Shown: in pieces, positions 1 through 8,822 of the stretch
Layout of the letters: every line of letters begins with the position of its first letter
Position numbering within the stretch: the stretch's first letter is position 1
Source of the DNA: Modestobacter caceresii
Lineage (GTDB): Bacteria; Actinomycetota; Actinomycetes; Mycobacteriales; Geodermatophilaceae
NCBI RefSeq assembly: GCF_000761485.1
Contig: NZ_JPMX01000127.1
Span: 28,201 to 92,200, forward strand
Reading direction: 5' to 3'
DNA length: 64,000 nucleotides
Notes under the pieces: generated by a model
The model's input: only the letters and a program-made list of their open reading frames with translations
Database searches by the model: none
What the model was told of the DNA's origin: nothing
Position numbers and translations under genes: made by a program

Positions 1-2
1 CG

Positions 3-1979
3 ACCGCCCAGCGCGCCGGCTCGGTGACGGTCACCGCTCCGGTGCCCAACACGCCGCCGTCGGGGGCCTTCACCTCGCAGGTGTCCGGGCTCGAGGTGTC
101 GCTGGACGCGTCGTCGTCCCGGGACGACGACGGCACGGTCGTCGGCTGGGACTGGGACTTCGGGGACGGCTCCATCGGCGCCGGTGCCACGGCCTCGCAC
201 ACCTACGCCGAGGCCGGCAGCTACCCGGTGACGCTCACGGTGACCGACGACGACGGCGCCACGGCGAGCGCCGAGGAGACGGTCACGGTGGCTGCACCGG
301 TGCCCCCGACGGTCCACGCGCGTGATGCCTTCGAGCGTTCGGCGGCGACCGGGCTGGGGACGGCCGACCTCGGTGGGGCCTGGTCGGTCCCGGCGGCGTC
401 CTCGTCGGTGTCGGCGGGAACGGGTCACCTGACGGTCAAGTCCGCCGGGTCCTCGACCTGGGCGACGCTGGACGCGGTGTCCCAGACCGACGTGGCGATG
501 CAGATGTCGCTGGCGCTGGACTCGATGCCCACCGGTGGCGGGACCTACGTCTACCTGCTGTCCCGGCACGTGGGGAACAGCGACTACCGGGCGATGGTGC
601 GGTTCGTCAACGACGGCCGGGTGCAGCTGTCGGTGGCCCGGGCGGTGAACGGTGCGGACACCTCGCTGCGCACCGTGACGCTGCCGGGGATCACCTACAC
701 GCCGGGCACCGTGCTGCAGGTGCGCTTCGGCACCAGCGGGACCGGCAGCACCACGCTGCAGGCCAAGGGCTGGGTCGACGGGACCCCGGAGCCGGCGGAC
801 TGGCAGGTCACCGCGACCGACGGCACCGAGGCCCTGCAGCGGCCGGGGTCGGTCGGGGTGGCGGCCTACGTCTCCGGTTCGGCCACGGCCACCCCGGTCG
901 TGCTCGACCTCGACGACGTGTGGGTGGGCAACGCGGGCACGGTGCCGTCGCCGGACGGTGCGCAGCCGGTGAACGCCGAGCCGACGGCCGTCTTCGACGC
1001 CGCGCCCACCGACCTCACGGTCGCCGTGGACGGTTCGCGCTCGACCGACGCCGACGGCACGGTCGTCCGCTGGGACTGGGCGTTCGGGGACGGAGCGACC
1101 GGCTCGGGATCGACCGCCGGGCACACCTACGTCGCAGCCGGCACCTACCAGGTCACCCTGACGATCACCGATGACGCGGGTGCCACCCACTCGGTGACGC
1201 AGCCGGTGACGGTCACGGCACCGGTGACCCAGGAGCCGGCCCCGCAGCCCGAGCCCGAGCCGCAGCCGGAGCCCGAGCCGCAGCCCGAGCCCGAGCCGCA
1301 GCCCGAGCCCGAGCCGGAGCCGGAGCTCGGCGCGCCGTTCGCTCTCGACACCTTCCAGCGGGCCTCGACCGCCGGGCTGGGCGAGGCCGACGCGGGTGGT
1401 TCATGGTCGGTCCCGGCGGCGTCGTCGTCGGTCTCCGAGGGCGTCGGCCGGTTGGTGGTGACGACCCCCGGGTCGTCGACCTGGGCGACGATGAACGCGG
1501 TGTCGGAGACCGACACGGCCGTGGAGGTGTCCCTCTCGCTGGACACGACGGCGACCGGCGGCGGTACCTACGCCTACGTGCTCTCCCGGCACGTCGGCAA
1601 CAGCAACTACCGGGCGATGGTCCGCTACGCCCCCGACGGCCGGGTCCAGTTGTCGCTGCAGCGAGCGGTGTCCGGGGCCGAGACCACGCTGCGCGCGATG
1701 ACGCTGCCGGGCGTGACGTACAGCCCGGGGACGGTGCTGCACGTCCGCTTCGACACGAGCGGGGTGGGCACCACCACGCTGAAGGCGATGGCGTGGACCG
1801 AGGGCTCGCCCGAGCCGACGGACTGGCAGGTCACCGCGACCGACACCACCGAGGCCCTGCAGCGCGCCGGCGGCATCGGGGTGGCGGCCTACGTGTCCGG
1901 CTCGGCCACGAAGGTCCCGGTCACCCTGGACGTCGACGACGTCTGGGCCGGTGCAGCCGGCACCCGGCCCCAGGGCTGA
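3..1979 (+). CDS. Secreted PKD-domain / concanavalin-like repeat protein, 5' end cut by window
   Basis: The reading frame is open to the left edge of the window, so the N-terminus and any signal peptide are missing. The order of modules is: PKD domain (about nt 60-290, with the WDWDFGDG core), a beta-rich concanavalin/LamG-like domain (about nt 320-930), a second PKD domain (about nt 975-1220, WDWAFGDG), a Pro-Glu/Gln linker (about nt 1242-1325) and a second concanavalin-like domain (about nt 1335-1960). The two concanavalin-like copies are strikingly alike (both contain LSRHVGNS and NYRAMVR/DYRAMVR), so an internal duplication of about 1 kb is likely. PKD domains are typical of extracellular carbohydrate-binding or surface proteins. 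No catalytic domain is visible in this part. It ends just before a strong hairpin and the polysaccharide genes. Confidence 0.8.
   Translation, partial: TAQRAGSVTVTAPVPNTPPSGAFTSQVSGLEVSLDASSSRDDDGTVVGWDWDFGDGSIGAGATASHTYAEAGSYPVTLTVTDDDGATASAEETVTVAAPVPPTVHARDAFERSAATGLGTADLGGAWSVPAASSSVSAGTGHLTVKSAGSSTWATLDAVSQTDVAMQMSLALDSMPTGGGTYVYLLSRHVGNSDYRAMVRFVNDGRVQLSVARAVNGADTSLRTVTLPGITYTPGTVLQVRFGTSGTGSTTLQAKGWVDGTPEPADWQVTATDGTEALQRPGSVGVAAYVSGSATATPVVLDLDDVWVGNAGTVPSPDGAQPVNAEPTAVFDAAPTDLTVAVDGSRSTDADGTVVRWDWAFGDGATGSGSTAGHTYVAAGTYQVTLTITDDAGATHSVTQPVTVTAPVTQEPAPQPEPEPQPEPEPQPEPEPQPEPEPEPELGAPFALDTFQRASTAGLGEADAGGSWSVPAASSSVSEGVGRLVVTTPGSSTWATMNAVSETDTAVEVSLSLDTTATGGGTYAYVLSRHVGNSNYRAMVRYAPDGRVQLSLQRAVSGAETTLRAMTLPGVTYSPGTVLHVRFDTSGVGTTTLKAMAWTEGSPEPTDWQVTATDTTEALQRAGGIGVAAYVSGSATKVPVTLDVDDVWAGAAGTRPQG
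1242..1325 (+). repeat. 18-bp minisatellite coding for a Pro-Gln-Pro-Glu linker
   Basis: Four tandem 18-bp units (CCGCAGCCCGAGCCCGAG with one or two substitutions) are followed by shorter CCGGAG units. They encode a PQPEPE repeat, an acidic extended linker between the second PKD and the second concanavalin-like domain. Such repeats can change copy number by slippage without breaking the frame. Confidence 0.85.
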
Positions 1980-1998
1980 CTCGGCCCCGCTGCACCGC

Positions 1999-2040
1999 CC
2001 ACGGCCGGCGGTCACCCCTTGGGGTGGCCGCCGGCCGTGG
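1999..2040 (+). terminator. Strong hairpin after the PKD protein gene
   Basis: A 13-bp perfect stem (CCACGGCCGGCGG with its complement) encloses a second paired segment (CACCCC with GGGGTG) around a TT turn. It starts 20 bases after the stop codon. There is no clear U-tract, which is usual for actinobacterial terminators. Confidence 0.75.
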
Positions 2041-2161
2041 CCGTCCGCCGGGCGGTCTCCCGGTGGCACGCTGGTCCGGTGCGCCGCCGCCATGCCTCCC
2101 CGCCGTCCGGAGACGCGTCGTGGCCGGCAGGCACGGCGGGCCACCGAGGGCGAGGACCGGC

Positions 2162-3556
2162 GTGAGCGCGGTCGCCGCACCGACGCCACGAACAGCGGAA
2201 CGGGCGCCCTCGGCGGAGCAGAACACCCGGGCGGTCTGGCGCGGGGTCTTCCGCAGCGGCGGCGTGCGGATGCTGGTGCTGCCGGTCTCGGCGGTGCTCG
2301 GCATCCTGGTGACCCGGCTGGTCATCGACAACTACGGCTTGGCGGCCTTCGCCCAGTACGGCCTGCTGGTAGGCATCGGCACCCTGCTGCCCTTCGCCGA
2401 CCTCGGCATGGCCGCCGCTGTGGTCAACGCCGTCGCCGCGTCCCCCGACGTCCGCGCCGACGACCACCTCCGGCGGGTCGTGGTCACCGCCGTCCGCATC
2501 CTGCTCTGCTCGGCCGCGGTGCTCACCGCCGTGGCGGTCGGCATCACCGCGGCGGGCCTCTGGCCGGTCCTGCTCGGCTCGGGGCTGCTGCCGGGCTCGG
2601 GTCCGCTGGTGGCCATGGCCTGCGTCGTGCTGATCGCCGTGGGACTGCCCGTGGGCATCGGCCAGCGGGTGCTGGCCGGGCTCGGCCGCAACCACGTGGC
2701 GATCGCCGTCCTCGGCCTGCAGACCCCCCTGGTGCTCGGGACGCTGGTCCTCTTCCTCGCCACCGGGGTGCCGGGCGGCTCGCTGATCGCCGCGGTGCCG
2801 TTCGCCGTCACCCTCGCCCTGTCCGTGGTCTGCACGGTCATCGCGGCGAGGCAGCTGCGGCCGACGTTGGGCCGCGCCCTGCGCGACGTGTTCCGGCTGC
2901 GCTCTGTCCGTGGTGCCCGGGTCTTCGACTTCGCCTGGCCGATGCTGGTCCAGATGATCGCCCTGCCGCTGGCGATGCAGACCGACCGGCTCGTGCTGAG
3001 CCACCTCGTCGGTCCGGGTGAGCTGGGGGAGTACAACCTCGCATCGCAGATGTTCACGCCGATCTGGGCGGTCGTGAACGCGGCCGGCTTCACGCTCTGG
3101 CCGGTCTTCGCGCGGGCGCGCGCTCGCGGGGCGGAGAGCTCCCCGTTGCCGATGGCCGCCGCCTTCGGCGCCCTGGCGGCAGTCATGACCCTGGTCGTGG
3201 CGGTGGCCTCGCCGTGGCTCGCCGACCTGGCCTCCGGCGGGGTGATCACCCTGGGGCCGGCGCTGGTGATCGCCTTCGGCGTGCTGATGGTGCTGCAGGC
3301 CGTCAAGTACCCGATGGGCATGTTCCTGACCGACGCGCCGGGTCTGCGCTACCAGGCCTACATGATCGTCGCGATGCTCCCGGTGAACCTCGGGCTGTCC
3401 TGGGTCTTCGCCTCCTGGTGGGGGGCGGTCGGGCCGGTGGTCGGGTCGGTCGTCGGCGTGCTGCTGTTCCAGGTGCTGGGCACGCTGGTGTACGTCCGCC
3501 GTCGGCTGGCCGCTGCCCAGGCGGAGCCCGCGCCGTACGTGGCGGGCGCCCGATGA
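2162..3556 (+). CDS. Wzx-type polysaccharide flippase (MATE/MVF-like)
   Basis: The product is a 464-residue, strongly hydrophobic protein with about 12-14 predicted membrane segments, the first near residues 35-60 (MLVLPVSAVLGILVTRLVI). The pattern and the FADLGMAAAVVNAVA segment after the first helices match the polysaccharide_synt family, which moves undecaprenyl-linked glycan units across the membrane. The frame is open far upstream, but GTG at 2162 has a GAGGA motif about 7 bases before it and gives a normal N-terminus; the upstream part overlaps the PKD gene and looks non-coding. The stop overlaps the ATG of the next glycosyltransferase (ATGA), so the two are translationally coupled. Assignment to Wzx rather than another MVF exporter rests on the neighbouring genes. 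Confidence 0.85.
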   Translation: MSAVAAPTPRTAERAPSAEQNTRAVWRGVFRSGGVRMLVLPVSAVLGILVTRLVIDNYGLAAFAQYGLLVGIGTLLPFADLGMAAAVVNAVAASPDVRADDHLRRVVVTAVRILLCSAAVLTAVAVGITAAGLWPVLLGSGLLPGSGPLVAMACVVLIAVGLPVGIGQRVLAGLGRNHVAIAVLGLQTPLVLGTLVLFLATGVPGGSLIAAVPFAVTLALSVVCTVIAARQLRPTLGRALRDVFRLRSVRGARVFDFAWPMLVQMIALPLAMQTDRLVLSHLVGPGELGEYNLASQMFTPIWAVVNAAGFTLWPVFARARARGAESSPLPMAAAFGALAAVMTLVVAVASPWLADLASGGVITLGPALVIAFGVLMVLQAVKYPMGMFLTDAPGLRYQAYMIVAMLPVNLGLSWVFASWWGAVGPVVGSVVGVLLFQVLGTLVYVRRRLAAAQAEPAPYVAGAR

Positions 3557-5649
3557 CCGGCTCCCCGGGTGCGGCCGGCGTGCTGGGCGTCGTCGTCGTG
3601 AACTACGCCTCGGCCGCCCTCATCGACGCCAACCTGGGTGCCCTGGACCTGACCGGTCGGCCGGTCCGCGTCGTCATCGTGGACAACCACTCCTCGGCCG
3701 CTGAGGCCGAGGCCGTGCTGGCGCTCACCACCCGGCACGGGTGGGAGCTGGTCGCGCTGCCGGACAACCGCGGCTTCGGTCCGGCGTGCAACGCCGGCGC
3801 CGCAGCGGCACGCCGACTGGGCTGCAGCACCTTCCTCTTCCTCAACCCCGATGCCGTGGTCACACTGCCGGTGCTGGAGGAACTCCGGGTGCACAGTCTC
3901 CGTGAGCCGATGGCCCTGATCAGCCCGCGGCTCCAGGACTCGACCGGCGCGGTGGTGTTCCGCGGTTCGTGGTGGCACGAGGCCGATGGCCGCATCCGGG
4001 GCGCCGCCCGCGGGGTGGACTGGCAGCCCGATGCCCCGCCGGTGCCCGGTGCGCGTCCCTGGCTCACGGCCGCCTGCCTGATCGTGCACGCAGACCTGTT
4101 CGAGCGGGTGGGGGGCTTCGCCGAGGGCTACTTCCTGTACTGGGAGGACGTCGACCTCAGCCACCGCTGCCTGGAGGCGGGCGCTTCGCTGGTGCTCCGG
4201 GAGGACCTGGTGGCCGTGCACGATGAGGGCGGCACGCAGGACGGACAGCGAGGGCGGGGGAAGTCGCCGGCCTACTACCGCTGGAACTGCCGGAACCGGT
4301 TGCTGTTCGCGGTGCGCAACCTCGGTCGCGCCGCCGTGCTCCGCTGGCTGCTGGCGACACCGCGGGTCAGCTGGGAGATTCTGCTGCGCGGCGGCCGGCG
4401 CCAGCTGGTCGAGTCCCCGCGGCCGGCGACGGCAGCGCTGCGCGGGGCGCTGGCCGGGGTGGGCCTGGCTGCCGTGGCCCTCCTCGGGCCGGCCCCGGCC
4501 GCGCGTCGCGCCCGCCGGCTGCCGGTCCTGGTGGTGACCCCGGGAGCGGAGCTCTACGGGGCAGACCGCGTCCTCCTGGAGTCGGTGATCGGCCTGCTGG
4601 CGGTCGGCCGGGCGGTGACCGTGGTCGTGCCCGGCGACGGTCCGCTGGTCCGGCAGCTCACCGACCGGGGCGCCCAGGTGGTGACCTGTCGGATACCGGT
4701 GCTGCGCAAGGACGCCCTGCGACCGGCAGGCGCCTGGCGGCTCGGTCGGGACGCCGTGGCCGGGCTGTGGCCGGCGGTGCGGCTGATCCGGGCTGCGGAC
4801 CGGGTCTACGTCAACACGCTGACCCTGCCCTCCTGGATCGTCCTTGCCCGGCTGCTGCGCCGTCGGGTGACCTGTCACGTGCACGAGGCCGAGCGTTCGG
4901 TGCCGTCGCCGCTGCGGCGGTTGCTGAGCCTGCCGGTGACGTTCGCCGATCAGGTCGTGGTCAACAGCGACGTGACCCGGCGGGTGCTGGAGGAGGTCGT
5001 GCCGTGGGTGCGGGGCCGCGCGGTCGTCGTGCACAACGGCGTCCCCGGGCCGGCTGAGCCATCGCCGCCGCGGACCACCCTGGTCGGCCCGGTGCGCCTG
5101 CTGTTCATCGGCCGGCTGTCACCGCGCAAGGGACCTCAAGTGGCGGTCGCGGCCGTGGAACTGCTGCGGGCCAGAGGCGTGGACGCCTGCCTGGACCTGG
5201 TCGGCTCCGTGTTCCCCGGCTACGAGTGGTTCGAGGAGGAGCTCCGCGCCACGGTCGAGCGGACCGGGCTCGGCGACCGGGTGCACCTCCGGGGCTTCGC
5301 CGCCGACGTCTGGCCCCAGCTCGCCGCTGCCGACGTCGTGCTCGTGCCCTCGGTGCTCGACGAGTCCTTCGGCAACACGGCCGCGGAGGCCGTGCTCGCC
5401 GCGCGTCCGCTGGTCGTCAGCGCGCAGGACGGCCTCCGGGAAGCCGTCGCCGGCTTCACCTCGGTGCAGGTCGTGACGCCCGACGACCCGGCCGCACTGG
5501 CCGACGCGGTGCAGGGCGTGGTCGCGGAGTGGGACGGGTGGGCCGGCCGCGCGGTCGCCGACTCCGCCGCTGCCCGACTGCGCTTCGCCCCCGAGCGCTA
5601 CCGCCGCCAGATCGCAGCCCAGCTCGGGCAGGCCGGGCGCCGGCGATGA
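3553..5649 (+). CDS. Fused GT2 - GT4 glycosyltransferase
   Basis: This 698-residue protein carries two glycosyltransferases. Residues 1 to about 300 are a rhamnosyltransferase-like GT2 domain, with the VVVVNYAS start of the Rossmann-like fold, an FLNPDAVV metal-binding motif near residue 100 and YFLYWEDVDLSHR near 195, which carries the ED catalytic region. From about residue 325 a GT4 (GT-B) domain begins at VLVVTPGAELYGADR, continues through RLSPRKGPQVA and ends with the DESFGNTAAEAVL sugar-nucleotide motif. The enzyme probably adds two successive sugars to a lipid-linked repeat unit in the cytoplasm. It overlaps both neighbours by 4 bases (ATGA). The sugar donors cannot be told from the sequence. 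Confidence 0.85.
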   Translation: MTGSPGAAGVLGVVVVNYASAALIDANLGALDLTGRPVRVVIVDNHSSAAEAEAVLALTTRHGWELVALPDNRGFGPACNAGAAAARRLGCSTFLFLNPDAVVTLPVLEELRVHSLREPMALISPRLQDSTGAVVFRGSWWHEADGRIRGAARGVDWQPDAPPVPGARPWLTAACLIVHADLFERVGGFAEGYFLYWEDVDLSHRCLEAGASLVLREDLVAVHDEGGTQDGQRGRGKSPAYYRWNCRNRLLFAVRNLGRAAVLRWLLATPRVSWEILLRGGRRQLVESPRPATAALRGALAGVGLAAVALLGPAPAARRARRLPVLVVTPGAELYGADRVLLESVIGLLAVGRAVTVVVPGDGPLVRQLTDRGAQVVTCRIPVLRKDALRPAGAWRLGRDAVAGLWPAVRLIRAADRVYVNTLTLPSWIVLARLLRRRVTCHVHEAERSVPSPLRRLLSLPVTFADQVVVNSDVTRRVLEEVVPWVRGRAVVVHNGVPGPAEPSPPRTTLVGPVRLLFIGRLSPRKGPQVAVAAVELLRARGVDACLDLVGSVFPGYEWFEEELRATVERTGLGDRVHLRGFAADVWPQLAAADVVLVPSVLDESFGNTAAEAVLAARPLVVSAQDGLREAVAGFTSVQVVTPDDPAALADAVQGVVAEWDGWAGRAVADSAAARLRFAPERYRRQIAAQLGQAGRRR

Positions 5650-6596
5650 GCACGGCGGCTCCGCGCACCGTCACCATCGGGGTGCTGACGTTCCGTCGGC
5701 CGGCCGACCTGGCCGCGCTGCTCCCGATGCTCGCCGAGCAGGCCGCCCGGGCCGCGGCGACGGGCCACCGGGCCGAGGTCCTCGTCGTCGACAACGACCC
5801 CGCGGGCAGTGGGCGTGCGGTGGTCGCCGCGGCCGGCTGCCCCGTGGTGCGCTACGTGCTCGAGCCCGAGCCCGGCATCGCCGCCGCCCGGAACCGGGTG
5901 CTGGCCGAGGCGCACGACCAGGACGTGCTGGTCTTCATCGACGACGACGAACGCCCGCGGGACGACTGGCTGGACCAGCTGCTGCGCACGCACCGGCGCA
6001 CCGGGGCTGCCGCGGTCGCCGGCGCAGTGGTGTCGGACTTCAGCGGGCCGGTGGACCCCTGGCTCGTCGAGGGCGGCTTCTTCGTCCGCCGGCGCCTCCC
6101 GACCGGGACCCCGATCGACGTGGCGGCCACCAACAACCTGCTGCTCGACCTCCGGCAGCTCCGACCCACGGGTCTGCGGTTCGGCGTGGCCTTCGGCGCC
6201 AGCGGCGGAGAGGACACGCTCTTCACCCGCGGCATCGCCCAGCGTGGCCTGGCCATGGTCTGGTGCGACGAGGCCGTGGTGACCGACGTCGTCCCGGGGG
6301 ACCGGGCCACCCGCAGCTGGGTGCTGCGCCGGGCGTTCAGCTCCGGCAACTCGGTCAGCCGGGTGCACCTGGCGCTGGCCGGGTCCGCGGCCGCTCGGCT
6401 GCGGGTCCGACTGAGCTGCACCGTCCGGGGCCTGCCGCGGCTGACGGCCGGCCTGGGCCGGTGGGCGCTGGGTGCGGTGACCGGATCGGTCCGGCACCGC
6501 GCCCGCGGCCTGCGCACCGCGGCCCGCGGCGCCGGGATGGTGGCCGGGGCGGCCGGGCACGTCTACCAGGAGTACGGCCGGCCGCGGCCGGTCTGA
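5646..6596 (+). CDS. Family 2 glycosyltransferase
   Basis: The product has 316 residues. The GT2 N-terminus is clear: VTIGVLTFRRPADLAALL, then VLVVDNDPAGSG, and FIDDDERPRDDWL near residue 100, which supplies the DxD metal site. A second conserved block, GASGGEDTLFTRG near residue 185, carries the catalytic-base region. The last 90 residues are basic and partly hydrophobic and may touch the membrane. The ATG overlaps the stop of the GT2-GT4 gene, completing a flippase, GT2-GT4, GT2 operon. It probably adds one sugar to the lipid-linked oligosaccharide. The next gene is convergent and begins only 7 bases away. Confidence 0.85.
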   Translation: MSTAAPRTVTIGVLTFRRPADLAALLPMLAEQAARAAATGHRAEVLVVDNDPAGSGRAVVAAAGCPVVRYVLEPEPGIAAARNRVLAEAHDQDVLVFIDDDERPRDDWLDQLLRTHRRTGAAAVAGAVVSDFSGPVDPWLVEGGFFVRRRLPTGTPIDVAATNNLLLDLRQLRPTGLRFGVAFGASGGEDTLFTRGIAQRGLAMVWCDEAVVTDVVPGDRATRSWVLRRAFSSGNSVSRVHLALAGSAAARLRVRLSCTVRGLPRLTAGLGRWALGAVTGSVRHRARGLRTAARGAGMVAGAAGHVYQEYGRPRPV

Positions 6597-6603
6597 CCGC
6601 TGT

Positions 6604-7623
6604 TCAGCGGCGGGACCGGGCGGCCCGGGCGGTGCGGTAGGCGTCCAGGTGGGCACGGCCGGCGGCCGACCACTCCCGCGCGCCGAGGTCGGGGCGCGCT
6701 GCTGCACCACCTGCCCGCCGGGCGGTGACGGCGGCGACCAGGTCCTCCCCGGTCAGCGGACCGTCGTAGCGGAACACCCAGCCGGGGCCGACCTCATCGG
6801 CGAGCAGGCGGTTGACCTCGTTGTCCGGGACCAGGACCGGGCGGTCGAGGGAGAGGGCGGCCAGCGCACCACCGGAGTTGTGCATCTCCCGATAGGGCAG
6901 CACGACGAGCTCGGCCCGGCCGATCTCCCGGACCAGCTCCGCGTCGTCGAGGAACTCCAGGTGGAGCGAGACCCGGGGATCGGCGGCCGCAGCCTCGTGC
7001 AGCTCGTCGGCCAGCTCGTCGGACGAGGGCCGGCCGGCCACCCGCAGCGTCCACCCCGGTTGCCCGGTGGCGGTCTCCACGAACGCGTCGAGCAGGCCGG
7101 TGACGCCCTTGTAGCGGCGCACCAGGCCGACGAAGGCGAGGTGGCCGGGCTCCGGCGCCGGCTCCGGGTGGCGGAGGAACCAGTCCCGGTAGTGGCCGTG
7201 GACGATGGTGACCGAACTGGCCCCCGGGGGGGCCGGCGTGGTCGCGTTGAGCTTGATCCACAGCGTCGTCCAGCACTCGGCCAGCCGCAGCAGCACCACC
7301 TCCCGACGCGAGATCCCCTCCGGCAGGTGGAGGTTGTGCAGGGTGCGGACCAGCGGGGTGCGGAGCAGTCGCAGCCGCAGGAGCAGGAGCACGAACAGCA
7401 GTTGGCGCACGGCCTTCTTCAGTGGTGAGTGGCCCGACACCAGGATCTCGGGCCAGTGCACGTGGAAGACGTCGTACCGGGACAGGAGCGCACGTCGCCA
7501 GCTGAAGGTGCGCAGCCGGGCGCCGGGCTGGGCGGTGATGCTGGCGGCGAGGAGGACCAGGTACGGGTTGGTCGTCGGCCGTGGGGTCGGGAAGGACTGC
7601 AGCACGACCAGGGGACGGGTCAC
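6604..7623 (-). CDS. GT4 family glycosyltransferase
   Basis: The product has 339 residues and a GTG start. It opens with PLVVLQSFPTPRPTTNPYLVLL and soon has DVFHVHWPEI, both typical of GT-B glycosyltransferases of exopolysaccharide clusters. The donor-binding half has FVGLVRRYKGVTGLLDAF near residue 165 and LPYREMHNSGGALAALSLDRPVLVP near residue 240. The classical ExxxxxxxE motif is not obvious (the YREMHNSG..AL region replaces it), so it may belong to a diverged GT4 subgroup. It reads toward the GT2 operon and is divergent from the next GT4 gene, with about 70 bases between the starts. Confidence 0.8.
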   Translation of the reverse strand: MTRPLVVLQSFPTPRPTTNPYLVLLAASITAQPGARLRTFSWRRALLSRYDVFHVHWPEILVSGHSPLKKAVRQLLFVLLLLRLRLLRTPLVRTLHNLHLPEGISRREVVLLRLAECWTTLWIKLNATTPAPPGASSVTIVHGHYRDWFLRHPEPAPEPGHLAFVGLVRRYKGVTGLLDAFVETATGQPGWTLRVAGRPSSDELADELHEAAAADPRVSLHLEFLDDAELVREIGRAELVVLPYREMHNSGGALAALSLDRPVLVPDNEVNRLLADEVGPGWVFRYDGPLTGEDLVAAVTARRAGGAAARPDLGAREWSAAGRAHLDAYRTARAARSRR

Positions 7624-7677
7624 GCGTGGGGCTCCTCTTGTCTGCTGGGCTGCCCGAGCGGGTGCAGCCCAGGGCGA

Positions 7678-7683
7678 TAGTGT
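7678..7683 (+). promoter_or_regulatory. -10-like box TAGTGT of a probable leaderless start
   Basis: TAGTGT lies 8 bases before the GTG at 7692 and there is no good ribosome binding site between them. The same nAnnnT arrangement is seen before about ten other starts in this window. Confidence 0.45.
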
Positions 7684-7691
7684 CCCGGATC

Positions 7692-8777
7692 GTGAGACGG
7701 GCCCGGTACGACTGCGTCCGGCTGTACGACAGCATCCGGACGGCGCACCTGGAACGGGCGCACGAACAGGTGCCGGCGACCATCGTGTTCCGCACCCGTC
7801 GCTACGACTTCGACGCCGCGCTTGCGCAGGGCCTCGACCTGGTGCCCGGTGGCGCGCTGTCCATGGCGGTCACGCTGGCGCGCTCGCGGGTGTCGGTCCT
7901 CGAGGTCAACGAGCCGCTCATGCAGTCGGGGCTGGCTCGCTCGGCGCTGGCGGTCCTCACGGTGCGTGCGGCGGCGGCGGTGCGACGTCGACCGGTGCGG
8001 GTGGTCAGCTACGCGATCGAGAACCGGGATCCCTTCACCGGCCCGCCCCCTGGCGGACGGCTGCGCAGCCGGGTGCGGCGCTCGGCGGAGGTGCGCGCGT
8101 CCCGGTTCGTGGCCGGTCGACTGGACCGGCTGGCCTTCGGCACCGCCGACGCGCAGACGCTGTACGAGTCCGTCCTGGGGCACCGGCTGGCCGGCACGAC
8201 GACGCGGCTCGTGCCGGCGCTCCCGGCGCCGTGCGGCTGCACCGCGGCGGACCGGGAGCCCGACGGGGTGCTGTTCCTCGGTGCCCTCGACGAGCGCAAG
8301 GGCGTACCGCTGCTGCTGGCGGCCTGGCCGCACGTCCTCCGCGCGCACCCATCGGCGCGGCTCACCGTCGTCGGCAAGGGCCCGCTGGAGCCGGCGGTCC
8401 GGGAGCTGGCGGGAGCCGACGACCGGGTCCGGCTGGTCGTGGACCCACCGCGTCCCGAGGTGCACGCCGTCCTGCGCCGGGCGGCGGTGCTGGTGCTGCT
8501 CTCCCAGCCGCGGCCGACCTGGCGTGAGCAGGTGGGCCTGCCGCTGGTGGAGGCCCTGGCCCACGGGGTCGCCGTGGTCGCCACCGAGGAGACCGGTCTG
8601 CGCAACTGGCTGTCCGAACACGGGCACACCGTGCTGCCCCCCGGGGCCTCGCCCGCCGAGGTCGCTGCGGCGGTCGCCGGGGCGCTGGTGACCAGGCGCT
8701 CCACGGCCTCCGTGCTGGCCGACCTGCCGGCCGTGGACGGCCGGCTCGCCGCCGACCGCTGGCTCACCGGCGACTGA
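7692..8777 (+). CDS. GT4 family glycosyltransferase
   Basis: The product has about 361 residues. The C-terminal GT4 domain is clear: VLFLGALDERKGVPLLLAAW near residue 195, RLTVVGKGPLEPAV near 220, and REQVGLPLVEALAHGVAVVATEETGL near 280, which contains the nucleotide-sugar binding region. The N-terminal half includes ALSMAVTLARSRVSVLEVNEPLM, a usual acceptor-side segment. Two GTG codons (7680 and 7692) are possible; 7692 is preferred because a TAGTGT box sits 8 bases upstream, as in other leaderless starts here. It is divergent from the GT4 gene on its left and convergent with the glycosyltransferase on its right. Confidence 0.8.
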   Translation: MRRARYDCVRLYDSIRTAHLERAHEQVPATIVFRTRRYDFDAALAQGLDLVPGGALSMAVTLARSRVSVLEVNEPLMQSGLARSALAVLTVRAAAAVRRRPVRVVSYAIENRDPFTGPPPGGRLRSRVRRSAEVRASRFVAGRLDRLAFGTADAQTLYESVLGHRLAGTTTRLVPALPAPCGCTAADREPDGVLFLGALDERKGVPLLLAAWPHVLRAHPSARLTVVGKGPLEPAVRELAGADDRVRLVVDPPRPEVHAVLRRAAVLVLLSQPRPTWREQVGLPLVEALAHGVAVVATEETGLRNWLSEHGHTVLPPGASPAEVAAAVAGALVTRRSTASVLADLPAVDGRLAADRWLTGD

Positions 8778-8822
8778 GCGACCGGCCCGACCGTGCGGGT
8801 GTCCGGTGGGTCGGGGCACGGA

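Noticed and set aside
1242..1325. Regular repeats considered as a CRISPR array
   Set aside because: Units are 18 bp, directly adjacent, in frame and encode a PQPEPE linker; there are no spacers and no cas genes.
1403..2161. In-frame 5' extension of the flippase gene
   Set aside because: It overlaps the conserved end of the PKD protein gene, contains low-complexity Arg/Gly sequence and crosses the terminator hairpin; GTG at 2162 with its ribosome binding site explains the real start.
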